A DNA stretch of 64,000 nucleotides from JAJZVS01 sp963708095 (GTDB taxonomy: Bacteria; Pseudomonadota; Alphaproteobacteria; Acetobacterales; Acetobacteraceae): assembly GCA_963708095.1 (NCBI GenBank), contig OY970182.1, forward strand, positions 930,001 to 994,000. Direction: 5' to 3'. The first letter of the stretch is position 1; the number at the start of each line of letters is the position of its first letter. The notes beneath the pieces were generated by a model. It was not told the DNA's origin. It did not search any database and saw only the letters and a program-made list of their open reading frames with translations. This document shows positions 45,932 to 55,456 of the stretch, piece after piece. Both the position numbers and the translations under genes were made by a program.

Positions 45932-46123
45932 AGGGCAATCGGGCGAGCCTCCGGCGCATCACCCCTCCCGCTCTCGCGGGAGAGATGCCCGGCATTGGTC
46001 GCCGATGCGCCGTTGGGGATGAAAATTCTCCACAGTGGCGAAATCGTAGAATTTCATTTCTGTTTTTTATAGCAGGGACGGGGGCGCGGTTCGCGCCGAT
46101 TTTCCGGTTCACCCGATTGCCCT
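45932..46123. repeat. Dispersed repeat R1 copy with AT-rich insert
   Basis: AGGGCAATCGGGCGAGCC at 45932-45949 and the inverted GGTTCACCCGATTGCCCT at 46106-46123 bound the element. A small hairpin (CCTCCCGCTCTCGCGGGAGA) follows the left end. The interior from about 46018 to 46075 is unusually AT-rich and contains GAAAATTCT and AGAATTTC as inverted arms. Lies upstream of both guaB and ygfZ, so it may contain promoters. Confidence 0.7.
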
Positions 46124-46181
46124 GAGAGATGAGCTATCGGCGCTTGGGCGTTGCCGCCGGGGCTGCTAGCATCGCCAGGTC

Positions 46182-47063
46182 ATGACCCGGATCGCTCCCC
46201 TTCCCTCGCGCGGCGTGATCGCGATTGCCGGCGCCGACCGCGTGGCCTTCCTGCAAGGTCTCGTCTCCAACGACGTGACAACGGCCGCGCCCGGACGCGC
46301 CGTGTGGGCGGCATTGCTGACGCCGCAGGGCAAGTGGCTGGCGGATTTCTTCGTCTTCGCCGAGGCCGACCGGCTGCTGCTCGATGCCGAACGCGCGCAG
46401 ATCCCGATGCTGCTCGCCCGCCTGGGCCGGTTTCGCCTGCGCGCGGCGGTCAGCCTCGCCGCACTGGAGGGCTGGACGGTGTGCGCCGCCTGGGACGGGC
46501 CGCTGCCACCGCTGCCGCCCGGTGCCGTCGCCGCTGCCGACCCGCGGCTGCCCGAGGCCGGCTGGCGCCTGCTCTTCCCCGCACCGTCTTCCCCGGATGC
46601 CGACCCCGCCAGGACGGATTCCGCCGACGCTGGCTTCGAGGCCTGGGGGTTCGAGGCCTGGGACCGCCACCGCCTCGCGCTTGGGCTGCCGGACGGAACG
46701 CGCGATCTTGAATCCGAAAAGACCGTGCTGCTGGAAGCCGGCTTCGACGAACTCGGCGGCATCTCGTGGACCAAAGGCTGTTACATGGGCCAGGAGCTCA
46801 CCGCGCGAACCCGCTACCGCGGCCTGGTGAAGCGACGGCTGGTCCCGGTGGAGATCGCGGGCGACCCGCCCTCATTCGGCACACCTGTCCTGCGCCAGGA
46901 CGAAGCGCAGCCCGTCGAGGCGGGAACCCTGCGATCGTCCTGCGGCACCCTCGGCCTCGCGCTGCTCCGGCTCGACGCGCTGGAAGCGCCGCTCGCCACC
47001 GGCCACGCCCGCCTCACCCCGCGCGTCCCGGCCTGGATGCACCTCCCGGAGCCCACGCCATGA
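46182..47063 (+). CDS. ygfZ: Folate-binding protein YgfZ
   Basis: 293 residues. The signature KGCYMGQELTARTRYRG (K-G-C-Y-x-G-Q-E) is intact, and AGADRVAFLQGLVSNDV is the conserved N-terminal part. YgfZ/CAF17/IBA57 helps make or repair some Fe-S clusters using tetrahydrofolate. Its stop overlaps the ATG of the next gene (ATGA). Confidence 0.93.
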   Translation: MTRIAPLPSRGVIAIAGADRVAFLQGLVSNDVTTAAPGRAVWAALLTPQGKWLADFFVFAEADRLLLDAERAQIPMLLARLGRFRLRAAVSLAALEGWTVCAAWDGPLPPLPPGAVAAADPRLPEAGWRLLFPAPSSPDADPARTDSADAGFEAWGFEAWDRHRLALGLPDGTRDLESEKTVLLEAGFDELGGISWTKGCYMGQELTARTRYRGLVKRRLVPVEIAGDPPSFGTPVLRQDEAQPVEAGTLRSSCGTLGLALLRLDALEAPLATGHARLTPRVPAWMHLPEPTP

Positions 47064-47647
47064 CCGAAACGCAGGCGATCGACTGGGAAGCGAAATACCG
47101 CGCCGGCAGCGCCCCGTGGGAGCGCACCGGTCCGCACCCGGCCTTCCTGGACTGGCGCGCCGACGGCACGCTTACTCCCTGCCGCATCCTGGTCCCCGGC
47201 GCCGGCCGCAGCGCCGAGCCGCTGGCGCTGGCCGAGGCCGGGTTCGACGTCACGGTCCTCGACGCTGCACCCAGCGCCGTTGCCCTGCAGCAGGCAAGGT
47301 TCGCAAGGATCGGCGTGCACGCCCACGCGGTCGCCGCCGACCTGTTTGCCTGGACACCCGACGCCCCGTTCGACGCAGTTTACGACCAGACCTGCCTCTG
47401 CGCCCTGCCGCCCGCCCTGTGGCGCGACTACGCCGCGCGCATGGCCACCTGGATCCGCCCCGGCGGCAGCCTGTTCGCCCTGTTCATGCAAACCGGCAAG
47501 GCCGGCGGCCCGCCGTTCGATTGCGACCTCGCCACCATGCGCCGCCTGTTCGACCCGGTGCGCTGGAGCTGGCCCGACACGCTGCCGCCCCCCGTGCCGC
47601 ACCCGACCCTGCACGATGAACAACCCGTGGTGCTGCGGCGGCGGTAA
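47060..47647 (+). CDS. TPMT-like SAM-dependent methyltransferase
   Basis: 195 residues. MTETQAIDWEAKYRAGSAPW with WE.xY...PWE is the thiopurine S-methyltransferase family entry, followed by SAM motif I ILVPGAGRSAEPLALAEAG and VYDQTCLCALPP. Bacterial TPMT-like proteins methylate chalcogen or thiol species, so detoxification of selenium or thiols is possible. Translationally coupled to ygfZ. Confidence 0.87.
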   Translation: MTETQAIDWEAKYRAGSAPWERTGPHPAFLDWRADGTLTPCRILVPGAGRSAEPLALAEAGFDVTVLDAAPSAVALQQARFARIGVHAHAVAADLFAWTPDAPFDAVYDQTCLCALPPALWRDYAARMATWIRPGGSLFALFMQTGKAGGPPFDCDLATMRRLFDPVRWSWPDTLPPPVPHPTLHDEQPVVLRRR

Positions 47648-47677
47648 CGCCACCGGGCCTGAGGTGGGGTGCTCCGA

Positions 47678-47750
47678 AAGCAAGGCCAGGGGCCCTGCCC
47701 CCCGGGGCAATCGGGTGAGCCGCCCGCGCGTCACCTCTCCCCCTTGCGGA
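47678..47750. repeat. R2 and R1 copies abutting, truncated by the IS4 remnant
   Basis: AAGCAAGGCCAGGGGCCCTG (47678-47697) is an R2 half. It runs into GGGGCAATCGGGTGAGCC and TCACCTCTCCCCCTTGCGG (about 47703-47749), the left half of R1. The match to other R1 copies stops at CTTGCGG, where IS4-derived sequence begins. Confidence 0.65.
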
Positions 47751-48767
47751 GCTACGGGAGTCGCACATTTGCGGAACGAAGGGCGAGGTGCCAGCTTGCC
47801 AGGATTGGATCGAGGCGCAGCAGTCCGTGATGGATGGTCTTTGGTCCCGGCGGCTTGTAGCCCCTGGAGGTATATCCGGACCAACCGCCGAGGCGGGCGA
47901 CGATCCAGGCGAACCAAGCCAGGGAGTTGCTGTCGCGGGCGAGGACGAGCTGCATCGAGCGCACCGCGGCGATCAGCGCCACCACGGCGAGCTTGGTGAA
48001 GCCGCGTGCCTCCTCCATCTGTAAATCCTCGATGCGCAGGCCGTGCGACTTCAGCGCGCGGAACACCTGCTCGATGATCCAGCGCATGCGGTACCAGGCG
48101 ACGATCTGGCGGGCCTCGGCCACCGTGGTGACCGTGTGCGTGGTCAACAACCGCCAGTGCATGGGGTCCTGGCCGGCGGGCGGGTCGATCTCGCACACAT
48201 CGACGACCCATAGCGCCACGCTCTCCACCAGACCCTTGGCCGCCCGCGTCTGCCGACGCCGCAGGCGCACCGTGCCGAAGCGCAGTGCGACAGCGGCCTG
48301 CCGCTCCGCTCGCGACCCGCGTGGTGGCACGCTGATCGTGGTGCGGTCCCGTTCCTCCCAATCGGCAACGCGCTCGGACAGCAAACCACCGTCGACCAGC
48401 GCACGATCCTGCGCCGAACGGCACAACAGGTGCGTCCGCGGCGGTTTTTGTGCGAACAGATCGTCAATATCGCTCTCGCGGTCCGCCACCACGGTGACCT
48501 GCGCCGCGGTGTCCAGCAGATCGGCGGCCACTTCCGCACCATGCAGCCAGCGGCGCGACTCCTTCTCCTCCGCCGTCCGGGTGTGCCGGTCCGTCACCTG
48601 GCCTGCGGTCCCGTTCAACACCATGCAGTCCAGCAAACCAATTACCCCCGCATTGGCCGCATCGACCGCCAGGACCGGATGCAGGAACAGGCCGATATCC
48701 GCGCCATTGCCGCCCTTGCCGAAGCCGCGCTTGCCGGCCTCATGGGTGGGGAAATGCAGCTCATATA
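47751..48767 (-). pseudogene. IS4 family transposase, 5'-truncated remnant
   Basis: About 335 codons of an IS4/IS50-type transposase. The C-terminal YREK signature is complete: WYRMRWIIEQVFRALKSHG (Tyr-2-Arg-3-Glu-6-Lys), and the second Asp lies in VVADRESDIDDLF. The N-terminus is missing: the homologous part begins at YELHFPTHEAGKRGFG, just after the point where family members have the first catalytic Asp (QDTT.L.F), and IS630 sequence abuts there. An ORF reads further into the IS630, but only as a shadow of that gene. Not functional. Confidence 0.85.
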
Positions 48768-49898
48768 CCCCTTTGCTCAGGGATTCTGGCCTCTCGGTTT
48801 GCCCACGAAGTGGAAATTCCGGGAGATCAGAGAGGCGATCTCGGAGCGATAGGCGCCGATGTTGTTGAAGAACCGGTCGATCGCGGCCCTGAAGTCGGCC
48901 AGGGTCGGATAGCGCTCGTTCCATAGGGTCTTCTTCTTGAAGAACCACCACAGCCGTTCGATTAGATTGAGGTTGGGTGCGTAGGGCGGCAGGTAGGTCA
49001 GTCTGATGCGGCAGTCGTCGCAGGCGAGATACGCCTTGATCGCCGCCGAGTGGTTGTAGCTTGCATTGTCCAGCACGACGTCGATGGCACTGGCGGCAGG
49101 ATGACGGGCCGCCAATGTGTCGAACAGGTCGATCATCGCCCCGCTCGTGATCTTCTCTGCCTCGCGCTTCACTACCTCTCGGTCAGGCCAGCTCAGCGCA
49201 CCATTGATATTGACGTTGACACGACCGTGATTGCTTTTCAGCTCCCGTGTCGTCCCGCGCTTGATCCAGCCGAACGCCGGATGCCCGGTATAGGCGGGAT
49301 GCGTGCCATCGACGAAATACAACGGCCGGCGCGGTCCGGCCGCCGCCATCAGAGGGGCCAGCGTCTGCTCTACGAACGTCCGCTGCACCGCCGCATCCGC
49401 CTTGGCGGGAACGCACTTCGGCTTCTTGTAGACGAAGTCCAGCCGCTTCAGCAGCTTGGTCATCGCATTCGGCGTATAGACGCTCCCGAACCGCGCTTGC
49501 ACGAAGCCGCATACCTCCTTCGCGGTCATATACAAGCGCTCGGTCAGCTCGCCCGTCAGCGCGGCGCGCTGCTCCGCCGTCAGTTCCGGCTCCTGGCCGG
49601 TGTAAGAGAGCCGCTCCAGCCCGGCGATCCCGCAGGTCGCGTGGAGCCGGCGATGCTCACGCACCGTCTCGGCGTCGATGTAGAGCGCTTCCGCGATCCG
49701 CTCCGCCGTCCAGCCGTCGTCCAGCAGCAGCAGCACGTTCAGCCGCCGATGCACCGCACTGTTCATCTGCCGGCGCATCAGCCGCAGCAGGTGCCCCCGA
49801 TCCTCAGCGCTCAGAACCAATCCCGACATGGGGGCAGCGAATTGTACCGCCCCGCGTCGGTGCAAGTGAAATCTGGCCGGGTTCCCTCGGATTCGAGG
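48768..49898 (-). mobile_element. IS630 family element A
   Basis: Imperfect inverted ends (left CCCCTTTGCTCAGGGATTCTGG, right, reversed, CCTCGAATCCGAGGGAACCCGG; about two thirds of positions match, including AGGGA and GGCC). TA dinucleotides flank both ends (48766-48767 and 49899-49900), the usual IS630 target. Length 1131 bp with one intact transposase. It cuts the IS4 transposase. Confidence 0.75.
48777..49829 (-). CDS. IS630 family transposase (element A)
   Basis: 350 residues from ATG 49829. N-terminal helix-turn-helix (RRLNVLLLLDDGWTAERIAE, then DAETVREHRR) and a DDE catalytic core: YFVDGTHPAYTG (Asp), IDVVLDNASYNHS (Asp) and NLNLIERLWWFFKK (Glu). Intact and single-frame, unlike the neighbouring element. 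ATG chosen since the upstream stretch reads through the element end. Confidence 0.93.
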   Translation of the reverse strand: MSGLVLSAEDRGHLLRLMRRQMNSAVHRRLNVLLLLDDGWTAERIAEALYIDAETVREHRRLHATCGIAGLERLSYTGQEPELTAEQRAALTGELTERLYMTAKEVCGFVQARFGSVYTPNAMTKLLKRLDFVYKKPKCVPAKADAAVQRTFVEQTLAPLMAAAGPRRPLYFVDGTHPAYTGHPAFGWIKRGTTRELKSNHGRVNVNINGALSWPDREVVKREAEKITSGAMIDLFDTLAARHPAASAIDVVLDNASYNHSAAIKAYLACDDCRIRLTYLPPYAPNLNLIERLWWFFKKKTLWNERYPTLADFRAAIDRFFNNIGAYRSEIASLISRNFHFVGKPRGQNP

Positions 49899-49902
49899 TA
49901 TA

Positions 49903-51070
49903 CCAACCGCCCTACGTGGTGACCGCTTCGGCCCATTTCCTGGTAGCGATTGAGCGTATCCGGTCTGGGTTTGCGGTGAGGGCGTTCCAGGCCTCGCAGC
50001 AGGCATCGACGATCGCGGTGTAGGTGTCGAAGACGCGGTTGGCGAGATGGTTCTGGCGCAGGAACTGCCAGACATTCTCGACCGGGTTCAGCTCCGGCGA
50101 ATAGGGCGGCAGTGGCAGCAGGCTGATGTTCTGCGGCACGACGAGCCGGCCTCCGGCCTGATGCCAGCCGGCGCCGTCGAGGGTGATGACGGCGTGCGCC
50201 CCAGGCGCGACCTGGGTGCTGATCTCGGCGAGGTGCAGGTTCATCGCCTCGGTGTTGACGAACGGCAGCACGAGGGCGGCGCCGACGCCTCGGGCCGGGC
50301 AGACCGCGCCGAACAGATAGGCCCAGTCGTATCGCTGATCGCGCGGCGCGCGAGGGCGGCTGCCCTTGTCGGCCCAGATGTAGGTCAGGCTGCCTTGCTG
50401 GCCGACACGGGCTTCGTCCTGCCACCACAACTCGACCGGCTTGCCGTGCGCCCGCTCGGGGATGCTGGCAGCGACCAGTTGGGCGAAGTCTTTTTATGCG
50501 CCTCCTGGGCGTCGGCATCCTGCCGGGGATGCTTCGGGCGCGCCGACACGCGGGAGAAGTTCAGCCGCGCCATCAGCTTGCCCATCGTGCGCTCGTGCAG
50601 CTGAACGCCAAAACGCTGGGCGATCTGGTCGCGCAAATCCACCAATCGCCAGCGCACCACCTTATGCTGCTCCAGGTCCGGACCTTGCCGGACCCACTCC
50701 GCCACCGCCGCTTCCTGCTCGGCGGTCAGCTTGCGCGGCGGCGCACCGGAGTTCGCTCTGTTGTGCAGACCGACGATGCCCGTCTCGTTGTAGCGGTGCA
50801 CCCAGTCGCGCAGCGTCTGCCGGTCCATGCCCGCGGCACGTGCCGCATCGGTGCGGGTGCTGCCCTCCAGCACCAGCGCCAGCGCCAGCATCCGCCGCGA
50901 CGCCGCAACATCCTTGCTGCGCGCCGCCGCCGCGCGCAGAGCCGTCGTATCCAGCTCCGTCCGCGTGATCGCTACTGTCATGTCAGAGCCCCCCGGCCGT
51001 CTCCGGGAAGCGAATCGCACCACGTCGAGCCGCTCCAAATCACATTGGAGTCAACCCGAATGGCGGTTGG
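49903..51070 (-). mobile_element. IS630 family element B, abutting element A
   Basis: Ends CCAACCGCC (49903-49911) and GGCGGTTGG (51062-51070) are perfect inverted repeats with TA on each side (49901-49902, 51071-51072). Length 1168 bp. The left TA is immediately next to element A's right TA (TATA at 49899-49902), so the two elements inserted at neighbouring TA sites. Confidence 0.8.
49912..50981 (-). CDS. IS630 family transposase (element B), two frames joined by -1 shift
   Basis: The start frame from ATG 50981 gives an N-terminal part (MTVAITRTELDTTALRAAAA, helix-turn-helix TRTDAARAAGMDRQTLRDWV) and continues past an AAAAAG tract at 50490-50495. The catalytic half lies in the -1 frame: WWQDEARVGQQGS (Asp), VITLDGAGWHQAG (Asp), SPELNPVENVWQFL (Glu). 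All DDE residues are present. A T-AAA-AAG sequence fits programmed -1 slippage as in other IS630 members; a chance frameshift is the alternative. About 355 residues if joined. Confidence 0.8.
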
Positions 51071-51209
51071 TATTACTCCGCAACGGCCCAGGCAAGTTAC
51101 AAGGGCCGCGCGGCACGGCCGGACGGTGCCGCCGCACGACCACCGATCTCCGGCGCTTACCCGGCGTGCGATGCGCGCCGACTTCTCCCGCCGGCGCGGC
51201 AGAGATGGT

Positions 51210-52565
51210 TCATTCACCTCCCGCCAGTCCTGCCGCCGGGGCCAGCGTTTCCAGCCCGCGTCGCGCCGGCTCGATCCCCCAGGCCGCGACGACCACGATC
51301 TGCACGACCAGAAGCCCGATCATCAGCCCCAGCACCCCGCCCACCCCGTAGGCCCGGAACAACCCGACCACGACGAACGGGGTGAAGATCGTCGCCCCGC
51401 GCCCCAGCATGTTGCACAACCCGTTGGCGCGCAGCCGCACCGCGGTGGGGAACAGTTCCGGCGTGTAGACCCCGTACAGCAGTGCCGTCAGCACGTAGAT
51501 GCAGACGATCAGTAGGAACCCGACGCCCAGCACCAGGCTCGGCGTGGCGGCGAAGGGATAGATGCCGCCGAACAGGATCGTCAGCAACGAAGCGCCGATG
51601 ATCAGCCTCCGGCGCCCGAAATGATCCGCCCCGAACGCCCCTAACGCGCAGCCGAACGGCGAGCCGAGCGCGATCACCAGCGCAAAGACGAAGGATTTCG
51701 TTACGCTCAGCCCCTCCAGCACGAAGAACGTGGGCAGCCAGTTCACGAAGCCGAAGATCAACGTATTGATCGTGATCAGGGTGACGCTGCCGACCACCAG
51801 ACGGCGCAGCAGCCAGGGGTTGAACAGGGAGGCGAACCCGAGCGCGGCGGCCGGTGCCGGGGCCGGCAGCGGCGGCGGCAGGGGACGACCCGCGCCGACC
51901 TCGGCCTCGATCGTGCGCATCAAGGCCTCGGCGGCGTCCGCCTGGCCGTGCGCCTCCAGCCAGCGCGGCGATTCCGGCAGCCGCTTGCGCAGGTACCACA
52001 CGATCAACGCACCGACCCCGGCGATCAGGAACATCGGCCGCCAGCCGAAATGCGGAATGATCAGGGTGCCGAGCAGCGAGGTGACCGGAAACCCGGCGAC
52101 CACGACGAAGGCCATGAACGACAGCCACCGCCCGCGCGTCGCCGGCGGGGCGAATTCGGACATGGTCGAATAGCCGACCACGATCTCCGCCCCGAGCCCG
52201 AGCCCCATCACGAAGCGCAGCGCGTTCAGCACCGCCATGCTGGGCGCGAAGCCGGCCGCCAGGGAGGCAAGGCCGAACACCGCCAGGTTGAACTGGTAGG
52301 TGAAGCGCCGGCCGAACCGGTCGCCCAGGAATCCCGCCAGCACCGAGCCCAGGGTCATGCCGATGAAAGTGAAGGAGATGAACCGCGCGTTCTGCGCCAG
52401 GGTGGAGAACCCCGCGTGCAACGTCGCACCCAGTACGTTGCCGCCGACGTAGAGATCGTAGCCGTCGAAGAACATGCCGGCGGCAATCAGCCAGAAGATA
52501 CGGTAGTGGAACGCGGAGACCGGCAGCCGGTCGAGCCGCCCTCCGCTGTTGACGGCGGTGGGCAT
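51210..52565 (-). CDS. MFS transporter
   Basis: 451 residues, 12 hydrophobic segments. MFFDGYDLYVGGNVLGATL is the entry region of metabolite or aromatic acid:H+ symporters; GFLGDRFGRRFTYQF is the loop 2-3 motif, and the centre has RKRLPESPRWLEAHG. An aromatic or dicarboxylic acid substrate would be typical, unproven. ATG 52565 lies after a GGGAGGAAAC sequence. Confidence 0.87.
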   Translation of the reverse strand: MPTAVNSGGRLDRLPVSAFHYRIFWLIAAGMFFDGYDLYVGGNVLGATLHAGFSTLAQNARFISFTFIGMTLGSVLAGFLGDRFGRRFTYQFNLAVFGLASLAAGFAPSMAVLNALRFVMGLGLGAEIVVGYSTMSEFAPPATRGRWLSFMAFVVVAGFPVTSLLGTLIIPHFGWRPMFLIAGVGALIVWYLRKRLPESPRWLEAHGQADAAEALMRTIEAEVGAGRPLPPPLPAPAPAAALGFASLFNPWLLRRLVVGSVTLITINTLIFGFVNWLPTFFVLEGLSVTKSFVFALVIALGSPFGCALGAFGADHFGRRRLIIGASLLTILFGGIYPFAATPSLVLGVGFLLIVCIYVLTALLYGVYTPELFPTAVRLRANGLCNMLGRGATIFTPFVVVGLFRAYGVGGVLGLMIGLLVVQIVVVAAWGIEPARRGLETLAPAAGLAGGE

Positions 52566-52711
52566 CTGGTTTGTTTCCTCCCGGGCACCGATCGCAACGG
52601 CCGGCGCTTCGGGGCAATACGAGGGGAAATTGCTGCGCGGCGCAACTGCCGGGCCGTGCCGCGTGCGTCGTGCGTGCGGAGCGCTCCCGGCAATGCCTCG
52701 GCCGCCCCCGC

Positions 52712-53710
52712 CTACAAGTGCGTCAGGCGGTCCAGCAGGGCCGCGATCGCCCCGGGGTCCTCCCACGCCAGCCGCACGCCGAGCACGCGCACCACCCCGC
52801 GCACCTCGGGCGGCAGCCGTACCGCGTCCTTCGTCGTCGTCACCGGCATCGCGCCCAGCCGCGCCGCGCGGGCCAGCAGGCGGGAAAGGGCGCGCGGGGC
52901 GAATCTGTGGTGGTCGGGGAACGATTCGCTCCCTGCCAGCACCGCCCCGACTTCCTGCAGCGAGATGAAGAACTTTTCCGGGCGGGCGATCCCGGCGAAA
53001 GCGAATACGCGTCTGCCGCGCAGGTCCGCCGCCTCCGGGCCTGACTCCAGGCGGGCGCGTAGGACCGGCAGGCCGGGCGGCAGGGTGGCGCTTGCGTCGT
53101 GCAGATCCTGCCCGATCAGCACGGCGGCGGTGCAGCGGGCGGCGGCGGCGGCGGCCGGCTCGCGCAGCGGCCCCGCGGGCAGCACGCGGCCGTTGCCGAA
53201 GCCGAAGCCGCCGTCAATCACCAGCAGCGACACGTCCTTGTGCAGACCGGGATTCTGCAGCCCGTCGTCCATCACCAGCACCCCGGCGCCGGCGGCACAG
53301 GCGGCGCGCGCGGCGGCGGCGCGATCGGCGCCGACCCAAGTGGGGGCGACCGCGGCGAGCAGCAGCGCCTCGTCACCGACCAGCGCCGCCGGGTCGTCCG
53401 GCGCCACACGGCGCACCCCGCGCGCGGCGCCGCCATAGCCGCGCAGCAGCACATGCGGCACGCAGCCCGCATCGCGCAGTCGGGCGGCGAGGTCGAGCGC
53501 CACCGTGGTCTTGCCCGCCCCGCCCACCGTGGCGTTGCCGACGCACAGGACCGGCACCGGTGCATGCCATCCCGGCCGGACCACACGGCGGGCCGTGACG
53601 GCGGCGACGGCGGCGGCCAGGGGGGCAAGCACCGGGGCAAGCACTGGAGCGAGCAGCGCGGACAGCCCCCCTCCCCCGTCCGCTGCCCAGAAGCCGGGGG
53701 CGCGCGGCAT
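52712..53710 (-). CDS. lpxK: Tetraacyldisaccharide 4'-kinase
   Basis: 332 residues. Walker A GNATVGGAGKTTVALDLAARL, and conserved LRGYGGAARGV and VMDDGLQNPGLHKDVSLLVIDG. LpxK phosphorylates the lipid A precursor at the inner membrane. The start MPRAPGFW at 53710 lies one base past the waaA stop, so the pair is translationally linked. The N-terminus contains Leu-Ala-Pro-Val repeats from a 12-bp unit. Confidence 0.93.
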   Translation of the reverse strand: MPRAPGFWAADGGGGLSALLAPVLAPVLAPLAAAVAAVTARRVVRPGWHAPVPVLCVGNATVGGAGKTTVALDLAARLRDAGCVPHVLLRGYGGAARGVRRVAPDDPAALVGDEALLLAAVAPTWVGADRAAAARAACAAGAGVLVMDDGLQNPGLHKDVSLLVIDGGFGFGNGRVLPAGPLREPAAAAAARCTAAVLIGQDLHDASATLPPGLPVLRARLESGPEAADLRGRRVFAFAGIARPEKFFISLQEVGAVLAGSESFPDHHRFAPRALSRLLARAARLGAMPVTTTKDAVRLPPEVRGVVRVLGVRLAWEDPGAIAALLDRLTHL

Positions 53711-53711
53711 G

Positions 53712-55133
53712 TCAGCCCCGGCCCGGCCGCGGCGCCGCCGAGGCGGGCGGTGGCCGGCCGTCGGAGCCGGCGGCAGCTCCGGATGGTAGGCGTTCCCGCG
53801 GGTCATTTCCCGCTGGGCGATCTCCCGCTGGGCGCTGTGCCCCCGGCCACTCTCCGTCCGGCCGCTCCGGCATCAACCCGAGCAACGCCTGCGCCAATTG
53901 CGCCGGCAGTGCATCGGCGCCGCGCGCCGCGGTCGCCGCGCGGGCGCCCATCGCCGTGCATGCCGCCGGATCGTCCAACATTGCCGCCACGAACCGGGTG
54001 AGCGCCGCCGCGTCCGCCACCGTCATCACGGCCTCCGCCGCGGCCAGCCGCGCCATCGGTTCGGCGAAATTGCCGGTATACGGACCCACCGCGACGGCAC
54101 AGCCGAGCCGCGCCGGCTCCAGCGGGTTCTGCCCGCCGCCCGGGGGGAGCAGGCTGCGCCCCACCAGCACGATCGGCGCCAGGCGGTACCACAGGCCGAG
54201 TTCTCCCATCGTATCGGCGAGCCAGATCCCGCCCGCCGGCGGGCCCTCGCCCAGGGCGCGCCTGGTGACCGTAAGACCCGCCAGCGCGGCGGCGATCGTA
54301 GGGCCTCGCTCCGGATGACGCGGCACCAGCAAGGTCACCAGGCCCGGAAATGTCGGCACCAGGGCGCGATGCGCCGCAGCCACCAGCGCCTCCTCCCCCG
54401 GATGGGTACTGGCGGCGAGCCATACCGGCCGCCCGGCCAGCGCCGCCTGCCAGCGCGCCAGCTCCCCCCGATCGGCCGGCAGCTCGGGGGCGGCGAATTT
54501 CAGGTTGCCGGGGGCACTCACGCTTCGCGCGCCCAGGCGGCGCAGCCGGCCGGCATCGGCCTCGCTCTGCGCGGCAACGGCGGCGAACCCGCCCAGCACG
54601 TGGCGCGCGAACCCCGGCACCAGCCGCCAGCGGGCGAAGCTGCGCGGCGACAGCCGGGCGTTCAGCAGCATCACGGGAATCCCGCGCGTTCCGCAGGCGC
54701 CGAGCAAATTCGGCCAGATCTCGCTCTCCACGAACCCCGCCGCGTCGGGCTGCCAGTGGTCCAGGAACCGGCCCGCCCAGCGTGGCACATCGAGCGGGGC
54801 GAACCGATGCCGCACCCGCCCGGCCAGCCCCAGTTCGGGCAACCGGCGCGCGAGCAGGGACGCGGAGGTGACGGTGCCGGTGGTGAGCAGCACCGAGGCC
54901 TCCCCCGCCACCAGCGCCGCCACTACGGGCAGCACGGACACGCTTTCCCCCACGCTCGCCGCGTGCAGCCAGACGAGCGGGCCCGACGGGCGCGGTTCGT
55001 GTTCGATCCCCCGCCGCTCGGGCAGCCGTGCCGCGATCTCCTTTCCGCGCCGCGCGCGCCGGCGCAACAGCAGCCGCAGCCCGGGGGCGGCCAGGCGTGC
55101 CGTACCGGACCAGAGGGCCGGGAGGAGGGTCAT
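53712..55133 (-). CDS. waaA: 3-deoxy-D-manno-octulosonic acid transferase
   Basis: 473 residues. WLHAASVGESVSVLPVV holds the catalytic Glu; GIWLADTMGELGLWYRLAP and LLPPGGGQNPLEPARLGCAV are the GT30 donor-binding motifs. Adds Kdo to lipid IVA. About 60 C-terminal residues beyond the usual end are Pro/Ala/Gly-rich and partly derive from a 15-bp duplication (53806-53835). Upstream of lpxK in one transcript. Confidence 0.93.
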   Translation of the reverse strand: MTLLPALWSGTARLAAPGLRLLLRRRARRGKEIAARLPERRGIEHEPRPSGPLVWLHAASVGESVSVLPVVAALVAGEASVLLTTGTVTSASLLARRLPELGLAGRVRHRFAPLDVPRWAGRFLDHWQPDAAGFVESEIWPNLLGACGTRGIPVMLLNARLSPRSFARWRLVPGFARHVLGGFAAVAAQSEADAGRLRRLGARSVSAPGNLKFAAPELPADRGELARWQAALAGRPVWLAASTHPGEEALVAAAHRALVPTFPGLVTLLVPRHPERGPTIAAALAGLTVTRRALGEGPPAGGIWLADTMGELGLWYRLAPIVLVGRSLLPPGGGQNPLEPARLGCAVAVGPYTGNFAEPMARLAAAEAVMTVADAAALTRFVAAMLDDPAACTAMGARAATAARGADALPAQLAQALLGLMPERPDGEWPGAQRPAGDRPAGNDPRERLPSGAAAGSDGRPPPASAAPRPGRG

Positions 55134-55210
55134 GCGCGTTCCGGGCGCGGCGTACGCATGACGGGGCGACGGCCGGGCGCGCTCATGGAGCGATGCCCCG
55201 CATCAACCGT

Positions 55211-55391
55211 GGCGCGCCACCTCTCTCCCGCTTCGGCGGGAGAGGTGGCGCGCACCGCGCGCCGGGTGACGGCCGGAGTGACGGAGGCGCCCACTACGCT
55301 CGGGTGGTGGTGCCGCACGACCCTCACCCGCCGCGCTGCGCACGGCGACCTTGGTCCGCTTCGCGGCCCAAGCCCGCAAGCGCGGGAGAGG
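55211..55391. repeat. R1-related hairpins between waaA and the sugar ABC operon
   Basis: 55211-55253 is a strong palindrome: GCGCGCCACCTCTCTCCCGC and GCGGGAGAGGTGGCGCGC around CTTCG. A second part (about 55352-55391) reads GGTCCGCTTCGCGGCCCAAGC and CCGCAAGCGCGGGAGAGG, the R1 core. They fill the 323-bp gap and could terminate the ABC transcript. Nothing else is visible there. Confidence 0.6.
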
Positions 55392-55456
55392 GAAGGCGCG
55401 GGGCGTTCACGCGATGGCGCCGGGGCACGAGCGGGCGCGATCATGCCGGGGGGTGA

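Noticed and set aside
48765..48951. In-frame N-terminal extension of the IS4 transposase
   Set aside because: The sequence is antisense to the IS630-A transposase and reads as noise; homology to IS4 starts only at the element boundary.
55134..55456. Possible small gene between waaA and the ABC operon
   Set aside because: Open frames exist in both strands but the sequence is made of R1-type hairpins; no ribosome-binding site or motif.
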